Counted from the stretch's first letter, positions 1 to 6,824 are shown. The stretch is 25,115 nucleotides of DNA from Desulfurococcales archaeon (GCA_023255965.1 JAGDWE010000065.1:7109-32223), one strand, 5' to 3'. The notes: generated from the letters alone by a model not told the origin. A program made the numbers and translations.

Positions 1-797
1 GCTAAAGCACCCATTACTATCCTGCTTATAAAATTCATTGCCGAATAAATACTAATAACCATAGAAGCGCTCATTATATCAACACCTATGTACCCAGTAG
101 TATATGGAGCAAGGTGGGCTGCAGCGAAGCCATCAACCAAACTAGTTAAGAATATCATAAGCCAGGCTACGTAGAATACCTTAGTCCTAAGTACATCCGC
201 AGGGCTATACACCCTACTATCACGTACCTCATATTCAGGCTCCCGTAGCACGAATACTGCTGGGATCATTACTGCTGCAGTAATGGCTGTGACGATTAGA
301 GTTGCCTGCCTCCACCCGTAGGTGGTTATTAGATATGATGTTGCTGGAGCTAATACTAATGTACCGAGGCTATATCCACCTGATGTAATACCGGCTGCAA
401 ACCCCCTGCCCTTACTATAGAACCACTTAACACCCAAGCTAACGGCTAATACGTAACCCAACGCATGACCTACACCATAGATAAACGCGTATGACGCGAT
501 TAAGGTAAATACGTTAGGAGATAGCGAAGTAATTAGTAATCCAATTACGGATGAAGTAGCTATCAAAGCAAGTAAAGGCCGTAACCCTAACTTAGACTTG
601 ACGTAGTCCACGCTCATGAATCCGATTATGTTAGTTATCGTCATTAAGCTAAATGGGAGAACAGCAAGCGATCTTGAAACTTTAAATTCAAGCTCTACGT
701 ATGGAACTAGAACCGACCAAACGTGCTTGAACCCCAATACAACGTTGATCAGCGTACATAGGGTTAGGACTGCTATAGGGTAGACCTTAAGCTTCAT
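1..797 (-). CDS. MFS transporter, 5' part only (cut by window edge)
   Basis: Reading leftward from an ATG at 797-795, the frame stays open to base 1, about 265 codons, so the C-terminal part lies outside the window. The translation is strongly hydrophobic, with at least seven likely membrane spans. It contains a GVGHALGYVLAVS stretch and a GRGFAAGITSGGYSLG stretch, which resemble the Gly-rich helices 4-5 of major facilitator proteins, especially the oxalate/formate-antiporter-like branch. A charged loop (REPEYEVRDSRVYSP) follows the sixth span, as expected for the central cytoplasmic loop of a 12-span MFS protein. The substrate cannot be told; organic acids are a guess from the branch. It is divergent from the next gene across an 85-bp AT-rich gap that probably carries both promoters. 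Confidence 0.82.
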   Translation of the reverse strand, partial: MKLKVYPIAVLTLCTLINVVLGFKHVWSVLVPYVELEFKVSRSLAVLPFSLMTITNIIGFMSVDYVKSKLGLRPLLALIATSSVIGLLITSLSPNVFTLIASYAFIYGVGHALGYVLAVSLGVKWFYSKGRGFAAGITSGGYSLGTLVLAPATSYLITTYGWRQATLIVTAITAAVMIPAVFVLREPEYEVRDSRVYSPADVLRTKVFYVAWLMIFLTSLVDGFAAAHLAPYTTGYIGVDIMSASMVISIYSAMNFISRIVMGAL

Positions 798-882
798 GCA
801 GTTTCACACATAAATATTATTGAGGTTTAAATAATAAATAAGCTTATTTAAGACGTCATTAAAATCATAATTAGGTGAATGA

Positions 883-1605
883 TTGAGTAAACAGGAATTA
901 GCGGTACATGCCATAGCAGTATCCTTACTTATATCCCTAGCTGTAGTAAGTACGTACTACCCACAATACCTTCTACTAACGTTCTTCACCTTCTTAGGCT
1001 TCATAACCATCGCCATGTACTCATCCTATAGAGCATCACGTAAGCCCCCGAAGCTGTTTGAGGCAGTAGCTGATGACATATACAGTGGAACTAAATTGTA
1101 TGAAGTTGACGTAGATGAAGTATCTAGACTGGTCGAGAAGGACTTTGTACTCTACGATGAGATTCGGAGGTATAGCTATAGATCGCTGATAGATGCGTTA
1201 GGAGTAAGCGTAGTATTTGGGTGGTACTTCCTATACTTCTACATAATATTACCAAGGCTAACGGTTACGGACTTAACGATGAAGTTCATAGTCTATCTAA
1301 TAGGTTACGGGGTACCTTACATAGCTTACTTAGGCTTCGATATAATGTCTAAGAGGTCGATCACTCTAACCTACGTCTTAAGAGGTTATGAAATATATGA
1401 TAGAGGTATTGTCTCACGCGGTCAGTACATAGCTATTAAATTCCCATTAAATGGTTATACCGCTAGGGAGCTCCCAACGAGAAAATGTATTCAACTATCT
1501 AAGAAACATGAGGGCTATGTCATAAGGTTCATGCTCTACGCCAAAAATATATCTAAAATCATGGAGATATTAAGGGAATACGGTGACGTAGCCGTGGAAA
1601 GTTAG
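883..1605 (+). CDS. Membrane protein of unknown function (DUF2208-like)
   Basis: A 240-residue protein with two hydrophobic segments near the N-terminus (about 8-28 and 31-47), a charged region (50-100), two more spans (about 104-126 and 134-156) and a soluble C-terminal part of about 80 residues. The arrangement resembles archaeal DUF2208 membrane proteins, but I recognise this from overall pattern and composition only. No catalytic motif is visible. The TTG start at 883 is preceded by AGGTGA at 873-878, and an A-box-like TTATTTAA lies at about 845-852. It is divergent from the MFS gene, and the next gene follows after about 115 bp with its own promoter-like sequence, so it is probably transcribed alone. 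Confidence 0.65.
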   Translation: MSKQELAVHAIAVSLLISLAVVSTYYPQYLLLTFFTFLGFITIAMYSSYRASRKPPKLFEAVADDIYSGTKLYEVDVDEVSRLVEKDFVLYDEIRRYSYRSLIDALGVSVVFGWYFLYFYIILPRLTVTDLTMKFIVYLIGYGVPYIAYLGFDIMSKRSITLTYVLRGYEIYDRGIVSRGQYIAIKFPLNGYTARELPTRKCIQLSKKHEGYVIRFMLYAKNISKIMEILREYGDVAVES

Positions 1606-1719
1606 CTATATCCGGTTGGTCTAATAAAATAATATAGAAATCGATCAACGCCGTTGATGATAAATTCATTATTATTTAAATTTTTAAGTTCAGCGATAAA
1701 TTATTATTGAGGGTTTTGC

Positions 1720-2118
1720 ATGAAGGTGATTAGGTTCTCGGATGCAGCTGAATTCCACCACCCTGAAATGTTTCTCCGACGGGTAAGGATATATGCGACC
1801 CCATCACTCACCGGAACTAAGAATATGAGCGTAGGCTTAGCTGTTATGGGTCCAGGCATTAGGGTCCCACTACATAAACACGACTGCGATGAGGCCATGT
1901 TCATATTACACGGCGAAGGTAAATTCTTCACTAAGGATAAGGAATTCAGAGTAGAGCCGTATACATTAGTCTACGCACCTGCCGGAGAGGAGCATGGGTT
2001 TGAGAACACCTCCACATGCCAGACGCTCGAATTCGTATTCATATACTCGCCGCCTGGTGGTGAGGAACCGATATTCAAGAACTTCATTAAGGTTAAGGAC
2101 TTCACATACAAGGAATGA
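1720..2118 (+). CDS. Small single-domain cupin protein
   Basis: A 132-residue single-domain cupin. Motif 1 is seen as HKHDCDE (H52, H54, E58) and motif 2 as PAGEEHGFEN (H92), so all four usual metal ligands are present. Cupins of this size bind a divalent metal and range from isomerases and dioxygenases to sugar-binding sensors; nothing here fixes the substrate. The ATG is preceded by GAGGG at 1709-1713, and A/T-rich A-box candidates lie at 1674-1704. The fumarylacetoacetase-family gene starts 64 bp downstream in the same direction but has its own promoter-like sequence, so joint transcription is possible but not shown. Confidence 0.85.
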   Translation: MKVIRFSDAAEFHHPEMFLRRVRIYATPSLTGTKNMSVGLAVMGPGIRVPLHKHDCDEAMFILHGEGKFFTKDKEFRVEPYTLVYAPAGEEHGFENTSTCQTLEFVFIYSPPGGEEPIFKNFIKVKDFTYKE

Positions 2119-2182
2119 GTTACCTTATAAATTAAGGTTATTTTTATTAAATCCCTTCCCTATTATTACATTGGTGTGTAGG

Positions 2183-3049
2183 TTGAAGATCGCGTACTTT
2201 AGGGTAGGTAGCTTCATGGATTGGGGGGTAGTAGTAGGCGAATATATTTGCGATAGGCAGTATTTAAGCAACTTATGCGGTGTTGAAGTACCTAGGGACC
2301 CCATTCAATTTCTTTCACGTAGCGAATTAGTAGTTAACGTGTCTAGGGCTTTAGGTAATATTGACTTAAGTTATTGTATTAATTTAAGCTACGTTAAGCT
2401 GCTTTCCCCAGTGCCTAGGCCCTCTAAGATGGTATTTGTAGGACTGAATTACTTAGATCACGCTAAGGAGGTCGGCTTAGAGGTTCCTAAGGAGCCAGTA
2501 ATATTCCTTAAACCACCATCAGCCCTTATAGGACCCAACGACGATATAGTCCTACCTAAGAGATCTAAGAAAGTGGATTACGAAGGTGAATTAGCGGTAA
2601 TTATAGGTAGGAGGTGTAAGAATGTACGTAGGAATGAGGCATTAAACTACGTAGCTGGGTACATGGTAATGAATGATGTTAGTGCTAGAGATGTTCAGAA
2701 AGCACTTGGTCAGTGGGATAAGGCTAAGGGGTTCGATACCTTCGCGCCATGCGGTCCTTGGCTAGCGACTCCGGATGAAGTAGGGGATCCTAATAACTTG
2801 AGGATAGTGACTAAAGTTAATGGAGAGATCGTGCAGGACTCAGGGACTTGGAACATGATATTTAAGGTACCGGATTTAATCCAAGATATTAGCGAGGTAA
2901 TGACTTTAGAGCCGGGGGACATAATATCAACTGGTACCCCAAGCGGTGTAGGTCAGTCAAGGGGTAGATTTCTTAAGCCAGGGGATATAGTAGAGGTGTG
3001 CATAGAGAGGATTGGATGTATAAAGAATAAAGTTGTAGAGGAAAGATAA
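2183..3049 (+). CDS. Fumarylacetoacetate hydrolase (FAH) family protein
   Basis: With a TTG start at 2183 the protein is 288 residues and begins MKIAYFRVGS, as FAH-family proteins usually do. The longer open frame from 1994 runs through the cupin gene and is not credible. GTG at 2174 is a possible start three codons earlier, with GGTG at 2173-2176 serving TTG 2183. Family features: VGLNYLDHA (86-94), metal ligands in the DYEGELA motif (E134, E136) and NDVSARD (D165), K183 in KGFDTFAPCGPW, and GTPSGVG near 251-257. The family includes 2-hydroxyhepta-2,4-diene-1,7-dioate isomerase, acylpyruvate hydrolases and crenarchaeal 2-keto-3-deoxyarabinonate dehydratase. Sequence alone does not choose among them. 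It acts in the cytoplasm and depends on Mg/Mn. Confidence 0.88.
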   Translation: MKIAYFRVGSFMDWGVVVGEYICDRQYLSNLCGVEVPRDPIQFLSRSELVVNVSRALGNIDLSYCINLSYVKLLSPVPRPSKMVFVGLNYLDHAKEVGLEVPKEPVIFLKPPSALIGPNDDIVLPKRSKKVDYEGELAVIIGRRCKNVRRNEALNYVAGYMVMNDVSARDVQKALGQWDKAKGFDTFAPCGPWLATPDEVGDPNNLRIVTKVNGEIVQDSGTWNMIFKVPDLIQDISEVMTLEPGDIISTGTPSGVGQSRGRFLKPGDIVEVCIERIGCIKNKVVEER

Positions 3050-3098
3050 AACTTAACCTTAATTATTTACAAACACTTATTATGGCTTATAAAGTACA

Positions 3099-4598
3099 TT
3101 GATGAGTCTTATGAGTATTGGTGGATTAAGAAGGCGGTTCTCAGGATTAAGTGGTTACTCAGTCATAGTAGGGGTTATAGCTAGGATCACCTTAATTATA
3201 GGGATCGTATTATTAATCCCAGCGCTAGTCGCTGTCATTTATAATGAATTAAATGAGGCTAAGGCATTCTTTCTGGTGTCAATTATCGTTATTTCATCAT
3301 CGTACTTAGCATCACGTGTAGTTAAGATACCACAAAACATAACTATACCTGAGGCATTCATAATATCAGGTATTAGCTGGTTGTTAGTGTCGTTTATAGG
3401 TGCATTACCTTACTTATTAACGATCAATCTAGCACTACTAGATGCGTACTTCGAGAGCATGTCAGGATTTACAACCACTGGTATGACCATCCTCTCAAAC
3501 CTCGAGACGCTACCTAAGTCGATTCTTTTCTGGAGGTCATTAACACAGTGGATTGGAGGCTTAGGCATACTTATGATGTTTATAGTTCTAGCCGGGCCTC
3601 TCAGCGGAACTAGCATCTTGAGGCTATATATCGTTGAGGCTAGGGAAATCAAGATTAGAGCATCCACATGGATTACTGTTAGGGATATGTGGTTAATTTA
3701 TATGTTATACACCTTACTAGCTACGATAGTCTTGCTCTTTCTTGGTATGGATCCATTCAACGCCGTAACTCATGCGTTTACAGCATTAGCTACTGGTGGA
3801 TTCTCTACTAAGGATAGCAGCATAGCTGGGTTTAATAATGTAAATATAGAAGCAGCATTAACGTTTTTTGAGTTTATTGGTGCTACAAACTTCCTAGCTC
3901 ATTATAGGCTATTTAGGTATGGGGTTAAGGACTTCATTAAATATTATGAAGTAAAGTATTATATAATCTTAATCGCATTAGCATCGCTACTGGTTTCGTG
4001 CGATTTAATGTTTAATTATGGCTTGGATGCGCTTAATTCTCTACGGTACTCTGTATTTCAGGTTGTAGCGATAGTAACTACTACCGGATATCAAACAGCA
4101 GATATTAGTATTTGGCCGCGATTCTCTAAGACATTACTCCTAATTTTAATGTTCGTAGGAGGACAGCAGTGCTCAACAGGCGGCTCAATTAAGTTAGGTA
4201 GATTAGTTATTGCTGCTAAGGTACTTAAAAATCAGATAGAACGTCTTTATTTACCCTCAGCAGTGATTAAGCCCGTGAAAATAAACTCGCATATCATTGA
4301 TGAGAATGAGGCCATGAAAATACTTGCATATATCTCTATGTACATATTATTGATTATCGTAGGTACGATAGCTTTAATTGCTTTAGGTTATGAGCCATTC
4401 TCAGCACTATCGGCTATAGCATCAGCTCAGGGGAACGTAGGGCCTGCATATATATCCCTATATGAATTAGCCCCCGTAGGTAAGGCATTACTCGTATTCC
4501 ACATGTGGTTAGGTAGGCTTGAGGTGGTGCCGGTAGTAGCATTATTTACGCCGCAGTTATGGAGGTTGGCTAGGAGGCATACAACGGAATCCACGTAA
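3099..4598 (+). CDS. trkH: TrkH/KtrB-type potassium uptake channel subunit
   Basis: A 499-residue polytopic protein of the SKT superfamily. The four pore loops each carry a selectivity-filter-like segment: GFTTTGMTIL (123-132), LATGGFSTK (230-238), TTTGYQTAD (327-335) and AQGNVGPAY (443-451). The filter glycine is present in each, which argues for a working K+ channel. SLTQWIGGLGILM after the first pore loop is a typical TrkH signature. The start could be TTG 3099, ATG 3102 or ATG 3111; an A-box-like TTATAAAG at 3086-3093 would place the transcript start close to these, so the mRNA is probably leaderless or nearly so. No trkA/ktrA (RCK nucleotide-binding) partner is seen nearby. Confidence 0.92.
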   Translation: MMSLMSIGGLRRRFSGLSGYSVIVGVIARITLIIGIVLLIPALVAVIYNELNEAKAFFLVSIIVISSSYLASRVVKIPQNITIPEAFIISGISWLLVSFIGALPYLLTINLALLDAYFESMSGFTTTGMTILSNLETLPKSILFWRSLTQWIGGLGILMMFIVLAGPLSGTSILRLYIVEAREIKIRASTWITVRDMWLIYMLYTLLATIVLLFLGMDPFNAVTHAFTALATGGFSTKDSSIAGFNNVNIEAALTFFEFIGATNFLAHYRLFRYGVKDFIKYYEVKYYIILIALASLLVSCDLMFNYGLDALNSLRYSVFQVVAIVTTTGYQTADISIWPRFSKTLLLILMFVGGQQCSTGGSIKLGRLVIAAKVLKNQIERLYLPSAVIKPVKINSHIIDENEAMKILAYISMYILLIIVGTIALIALGYEPFSALSAIASAQGNVGPAYISLYELAPVGKALLVFHMWLGRLEVVPVVALFTPQLWRLARRHTTEST

Positions 4599-4949
4599 TA
4601 CCATTACCCCTAAATTAATGAATAATAATTAACATTTAATGACATTCTCAGGAACTATTGTCGAGGTATTAAATTAGTAAGATTTATTTATCATCTAAGT
4701 CATATAGTAAATGGCGCCAGCCCGCGGTATATCAAGGGTAAGCGCTAACCAACTGATCCTAGGGTAATGCCCTCAGGATCAGGGGTTGGTGCTTATCTAA
4801 GATATACCGCGGGGCGAGGCCTTATTTCGGTATTACTTGGGTATGCAGATGATGATGGTATCTATTGAGCATTAGTTATTTAAAGATGATCATTAAGTCA
4901 TTGGAGGGCGCTGGGCAGTTTAGGTAATGACGCGTTTAGTGAGGATCTA
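4599..4949. other. Gene-less stretch of 351 bp between trkH and a small nuclease-like gene
   Basis: This gap holds one strong structure, the hairpin at about 4712-4822 listed separately, with an A-box-like GATTTATTTATC at 4681-4692. The remainder (4599-4680 and 4830-4949) is AT-rich. It includes ATGATGA at 4849-4855, which looks like a C box but has no CTGA D box after it, and an A-box-like TTATTTAAAG at about 4876-4885 that may serve the gene starting at 4950. Confidence 0.6.
4712..4822 (+). ncRNA. Candidate structured noncoding RNA (long imperfect hairpin)
   Basis: A long hairpin can be paired by eye. The outer GGC 4713-4715 pairs with GCC 4819-4821; CCCGCGGTATATC 4721-4733 pairs perfectly with 4801-4813; 4737-4750 pairs with 4784-4797 over 14 bp including three G-U pairs; TGATCCT 4754-4760 pairs perfectly with 4775-4781; AGGG 4761-4764 pairs with CCCT 4770-4773 around a TAATG loop. 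That is about 40 pairs broken by small internal loops (5x5, 3x3, 3x2). A TATA-like box at 4681-4692 lies about 26 bp before the first paired base, and TTATTT follows the last. The G-U pairs fit an RNA better than a DNA palindrome. It lacks features I know for tRNA, SRP RNA or the RNase P core. The strand is chosen from the promoter-like box. Confidence 0.55.
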
Positions 4950-5321
4950 TTGATTGAGGTATGTAGTAAGGTCCTTAGCGAGGTTTCCGTCTATGTAGGT
5001 AAGAATGTTAAGATAGGTGATATCGAGGTGGATATAATTTCATTGATTCCAGACGTACATGGTGTGTCAGTTCATTTATTTGAGGCTAAAGCTAAGCCTA
5101 AATGGAAGCTAATTAAGCAGATATTGAGTAGGTATGATATGGCCGACTATCTGTACGTCGTCCTTCCGTATACGAGCTACTTATGGGCCTCAAGCGCTAT
5201 CCCTGAATACGTAGGTATAGTATTAATTGATAAGCACTTGAACCCCATTTTAATGAGATTCCCTAAGTGGTTGGGTAACGGTACTAAGTGTTTAAAGTAC
5301 CTGGCCATGGAGCTCATTTAA
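4950..5321 (+). CDS. Small PD-(D/E)xK nuclease-like protein, function unknown
   Basis: A 123-residue protein. IGDIEVDII (22-30) followed by HLFEAKAK (42-49) gives the spacing of a restriction-endonuclease-like core: acidic residue D28 on one strand and E45-x-K47 on the next. YLYVVLPYTSYLW (68-80) resembles the strand after the core in such folds. This suggests a DNA-processing or nuclease-like protein, but the fold is inferred from a short motif and no family is certain. TTG at 4950 is the first usable start after an in-frame TGA at 4887-4889. GAGGATC at 4941-4947 is a poor ribosome site, and the 13 codons just upstream are also open and protein-like, so the true N-terminus may use a rarer start. 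Its neighbours are the hairpin RNA and a HAD gene. Confidence 0.6.
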   Translation: MIEVCSKVLSEVSVYVGKNVKIGDIEVDIISLIPDVHGVSVHLFEAKAKPKWKLIKQILSRYDMADYLYVVLPYTSYLWASSAIPEYVGIVLIDKHLNPILMRFPKWLGNGTKCLKYLAMELI

Positions 5322-5398
5322 GTAGTTAACTACATTACTGCATAAGGTACGTACTATGCTTAAATTTAATTGGCGGCCGATTAAGTAATTATGGTGCA

Positions 5399-6115
5399 AT
5401 GGTGGTTTATAGATTATGTGCCTCATGTAGTGATGAGGGCCTACGAAGGGTACTAAGGAGTAGGATATATGTACTTGACTTCGATGGCGTATTAGTACAT
5501 AGATTTACCCAGTTTATGGATTGGTTGAGTGCTAGGAAGGAATTAGCTAGGGCTATGATTGAGGGAGGCTTTAATGTAGAGGTTATTAGCAGGTACTTGG
5601 ATCCGTACGACCTAATTAAGCTATGTTACAATGAGCTAGGGCTTCATAAGGACTTTAACTATCTATCTAAAGTCCTAGAGGCGTTCGAGTTAAACGCTTT
5701 ACCTAAATTAGTTATAGAGCCAACTGCTAAGAAATTCATAGAGACATTAACATCGTTGGGTAAGAGTATTTACATCTCAACATTGCAGTCATCATCAGTA
5801 ATCGAGTCATTCACCAGGATGATAGATCTACCGCTAAAGGACTTAGTAATACGTGCCAGAGATTCAGGCGGTAGACCTAAACCATATGTCGATCAATTAG
5901 CCGAGCTACTTAAGCTTAATGAGTCAATAGTGGTCATCGGCGACTCATGTACAGATGGATTCTTAGCTAGGAATTTAAATGCATCATTCGTAGCTTTAGA
6001 TACTGATGGATATACCTACCACGAATTATGTTACGTAGGAGCTGTAGCTGTATTTGATGGGTTAAATGATTTACTTGAATTAATTATCGAGGCGCATGAA
6101 AATGGGATCAATTAA
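5399..6115 (+). CDS. HAD-superfamily hydrolase
   Basis: A 238-residue haloacid-dehalogenase-type phosphohydrolase. Motif I is VLDFDGVLV (nucleophile D27, acid D29), motif II YISTLQSS (S127/T128), the motif III Lys is in GGRPKP (K161), and motif IV is IGDSCTDG (D182, D186). A helical cap of about 80 residues lies between motifs I and II, as in subclass I phosphatases such as phosphoglycolate phosphatase. The substrate is not predictable. The ATG at 5399 is preceded by GGTG at 5393-5396, and an A-box-like TTAAATTTAAT occurs at about 5360-5370. The gene starts 77 bp after the small nuclease-like gene and could share its transcript. Confidence 0.88.
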   Translation: MVVYRLCASCSDEGLRRVLRSRIYVLDFDGVLVHRFTQFMDWLSARKELARAMIEGGFNVEVISRYLDPYDLIKLCYNELGLHKDFNYLSKVLEAFELNALPKLVIEPTAKKFIETLTSLGKSIYISTLQSSSVIESFTRMIDLPLKDLVIRARDSGGRPKPYVDQLAELLKLNESIVVIGDSCTDGFLARNLNASFVALDTDGYTYHELCYVGAVAVFDGLNDLLELIIEAHENGIN

Positions 6116-6146
6116 GCATTAATAAAGTTATTTAAGCCTCTCTAAG

Positions 6147-6168
6147 AGCCGCTCACCCGAGAGCGGTT
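6147..6168. terminator. Short hairpin after the HAD gene (terminator or element-end structure)
   Basis: CCGCTC at 6149-6154 pairs perfectly with GAGCGG at 6161-6166 around the loop ACCCGA, and A-T and G-U pairs extend the stem to 8 bp. It lies 31 bp after the HAD stop codon. It could help end that transcript, or be a subterminal hairpin of a decayed IS200/IS605-type element whose right-end motif lies at 6364-6394. No long T-run follows. Confidence 0.35.
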
Positions 6169-6360
6169 ATTGATGTTTTCATATTCGTTGATTGCCACCC
6201 CCAGGCCCCTCACGGCCTCTCCGGCCCCCTCACCGCCCTTCAGGAGCAGTTCTCGGAAGCCAGGTCGCCAGTTGGTTTATGAGCATATTCGGGGTCGCCA
6301 AGCAGAAGAAGCTCAGCAATCGTGAACATTGTTGCAATCCTTATTGGTCATTACAACTGA

Positions 6361-6396
6361 GGACCTCGCCCTTCAGGGCGGAAGGAGGTCAGATCC
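6361..6396 (+). mobile_element. Solo IS200/IS605-type right-end hairpin motif (tnpB 3' end / omega-RNA-like)
   Basis: Bases 6364-6394 begin CCTCGCCCTTCAGGGCG and end GGAGGTCAGAT. They match the reverse complement of 25015-25046 at about 28 of 32 positions, the differences lying in the AGGA/GAA spacer. GCCCT/AGGGC forms the hairpin. This motif is very common at the 3' ends of archaeal tnpB genes, where it overlaps the guide-like omega (reRNA) RNA and the right end of IS200/IS605 elements. Here no tnpB frame precedes it in the normal position, so it is a relic or a minimal (MITE/PATE-like) derivative. Orientation is plus, opposite to the copy at the window end. Confidence 0.6.
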
Positions 6397-6432
6397 TCAG
6401 AAATATAAGTAGGTCTAAGATAGCTGGTTTAG

Positions 6433-6564
6433 GCGTTAAGGTATTCCTTAAGGGAAGTGCTGGCTATATATGAGTTACTGAGTAGTAAGCCGATCGCTAT
6501 TTCTAAGGAGGGATTTAAGATCAAGAGATACAGTAACATCAGCTACACTATTAAAATGGTATAA
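6433..6564 (+). pseudogene. Short orphan reading frame with native-like codons, possible gene fragment
   Basis: After a TAG at 6430-6432 this frame is open for 43 codons to a TAA at 6562-6564. The only good internal start is GTG 6457. The translation (ALRYSLREVLAIYELLSS, then about 25 residues rich in Lys and Ile) has the TTA/AGG/AAG codon habits of the host and looks like protein, perhaps a helical start followed by a strand. I do not recognise it. It overlaps another open frame in the same scar, so it is best taken as a fragment or a chance frame. Confidence 0.2.
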
Positions 6565-6592
6565 TTATAGTAGGGCTGTTTCGTTGTTGATA

Positions 6593-6724
6593 ATGGAGCG
6601 TGAGGTCTACAAGCTCCGGTTCATAGAGCCGCGGGGCGATGGGAGCAGCGCCGTCTGGCTCGACGGGTACCAGAGCCCCCTGGGCGAGGCGGAAGTCCCT
6701 ACACTTGATCGTGGACGGACGTAA
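6593..6724 (+). pseudogene. GC-rich 43-codon frame of unknown origin
   Basis: ATG 6593 opens a frame encoding MEREVYKLRFIEPRGDGSSA and 23 more residues, ending at TAA 6722-6724. The frame is open upstream to 6482. Codons are GC-rich (GAG, CTC, CGG, GGC, GAC), unlike the TTA/ATA/AGG habit of neighbouring genes, which suggests recent arrival from a GC-richer replicon. The sequence reads like the start of a longer beta-rich protein that has lost its C-terminal part. A TATAATTATA-like box at about 6560-6569 lies 24 bp upstream. No family is recognised. It could be a small intact gene, but a truncated remnant is more likely. Confidence 0.3.
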
Positions 6725-6782
6725 AATGGTTGAAATGAAGGCGTAGGGACAAACGGGTTGATGAAATGATAATCAAGGAAAC

Positions 6783-6824
6783 ACATAAATACTTCAACAC
6801 TATATTCAAGTTCCGGTGTAAGCA
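6783..6824 (+). promoter_or_regulatory. Likely promoter and ribosome site of the hydrogenase operon
   Basis: The A-box-like ACATAAATAC at 6783-6792 lies about 35 bp before the GTG start at 6825. GGTG at 6815-6818 is a crenarchaeal-type ribosome site seven bases from the start. No other convincing promoter is seen inside the five-gene run, which fits a single transcript. Confidence 0.45.

Larger units (their letters stand above)
6116..6824. other. Gene-poor scar with GC-rich patches and mobile-element remnants
   Basis: This 709-bp stretch has no intact recognisable gene. From left to right it holds a short hairpin (6147-6168), a GC-rich patch (6188-6300) open on the minus strand for about 43 codons ending at 6142, a right-end-type hairpin motif (6361-6396), a short AT-rich frame with native-looking codons (open 6433-6564), and another GC-rich frame (6482-6724). 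An 8-bp inverted repeat GTCCCTAC/GTAGGGAC lies at 6695-6702 and 6743-6750. Base composition alternates sharply with that of neighbouring genes, as in a site of repeated insertion and decay. The last 45 bp carry the promoter of the hydrogenase operon. A 93-codon plus-strand frame at 6192-6473 crosses the patches and looks spurious. Confidence 0.6.

Noticed and set aside
1651..1720. TGATGA at 1655-1660 as a C box of a C/D RNA
   Set aside because: No D box downstream; the area is better explained as the AT-rich promoter region of the cupin gene.
1994..2182. N-terminal extension of the FAH-family protein
   Set aside because: These codons overlap the cupin gene, read as Arg/Ser-rich shadow sequence, and precede a plausible start at 2183 (or 2174) with its own A-box.
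3410..3667. Minus-strand open frame inside trkH (and similar antisense frames inside other genes, such as 13921-14250 and 11951-12307)
   Set aside because: Each is a codon-bias shadow of a well-supported gene and shows no motifs of its own.
4721..4813. The 13-bp inverted repeat read as a transposon terminal repeat or simple terminator
   Set aside because: Pairing continues through the interior with G-U pairs and a tight 5-base loop, leaving no cargo, and it is far longer than an archaeal terminator, so a structured RNA is the better reading.
4849..4880. Possible C/D box guide RNA (ATGATGA at 4849-4855)
   Set aside because: No CTGA D box or C'/D' pair follows at the usual distance.
6192..6473. 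A 93-codon plus-strand open frame starting MPPPGPSRPLRPPHRPSG
   Set aside because: It runs across patches of different composition and through the right-end hairpin motif, has low-complexity Pro/Arg content, and matches no family pattern.
6725..6745. A single CRISPR-repeat-like GGTTGAAATGAAG string
   Set aside because: It occurs once only, with no repeat-spacer periodicity anywhere in the window.
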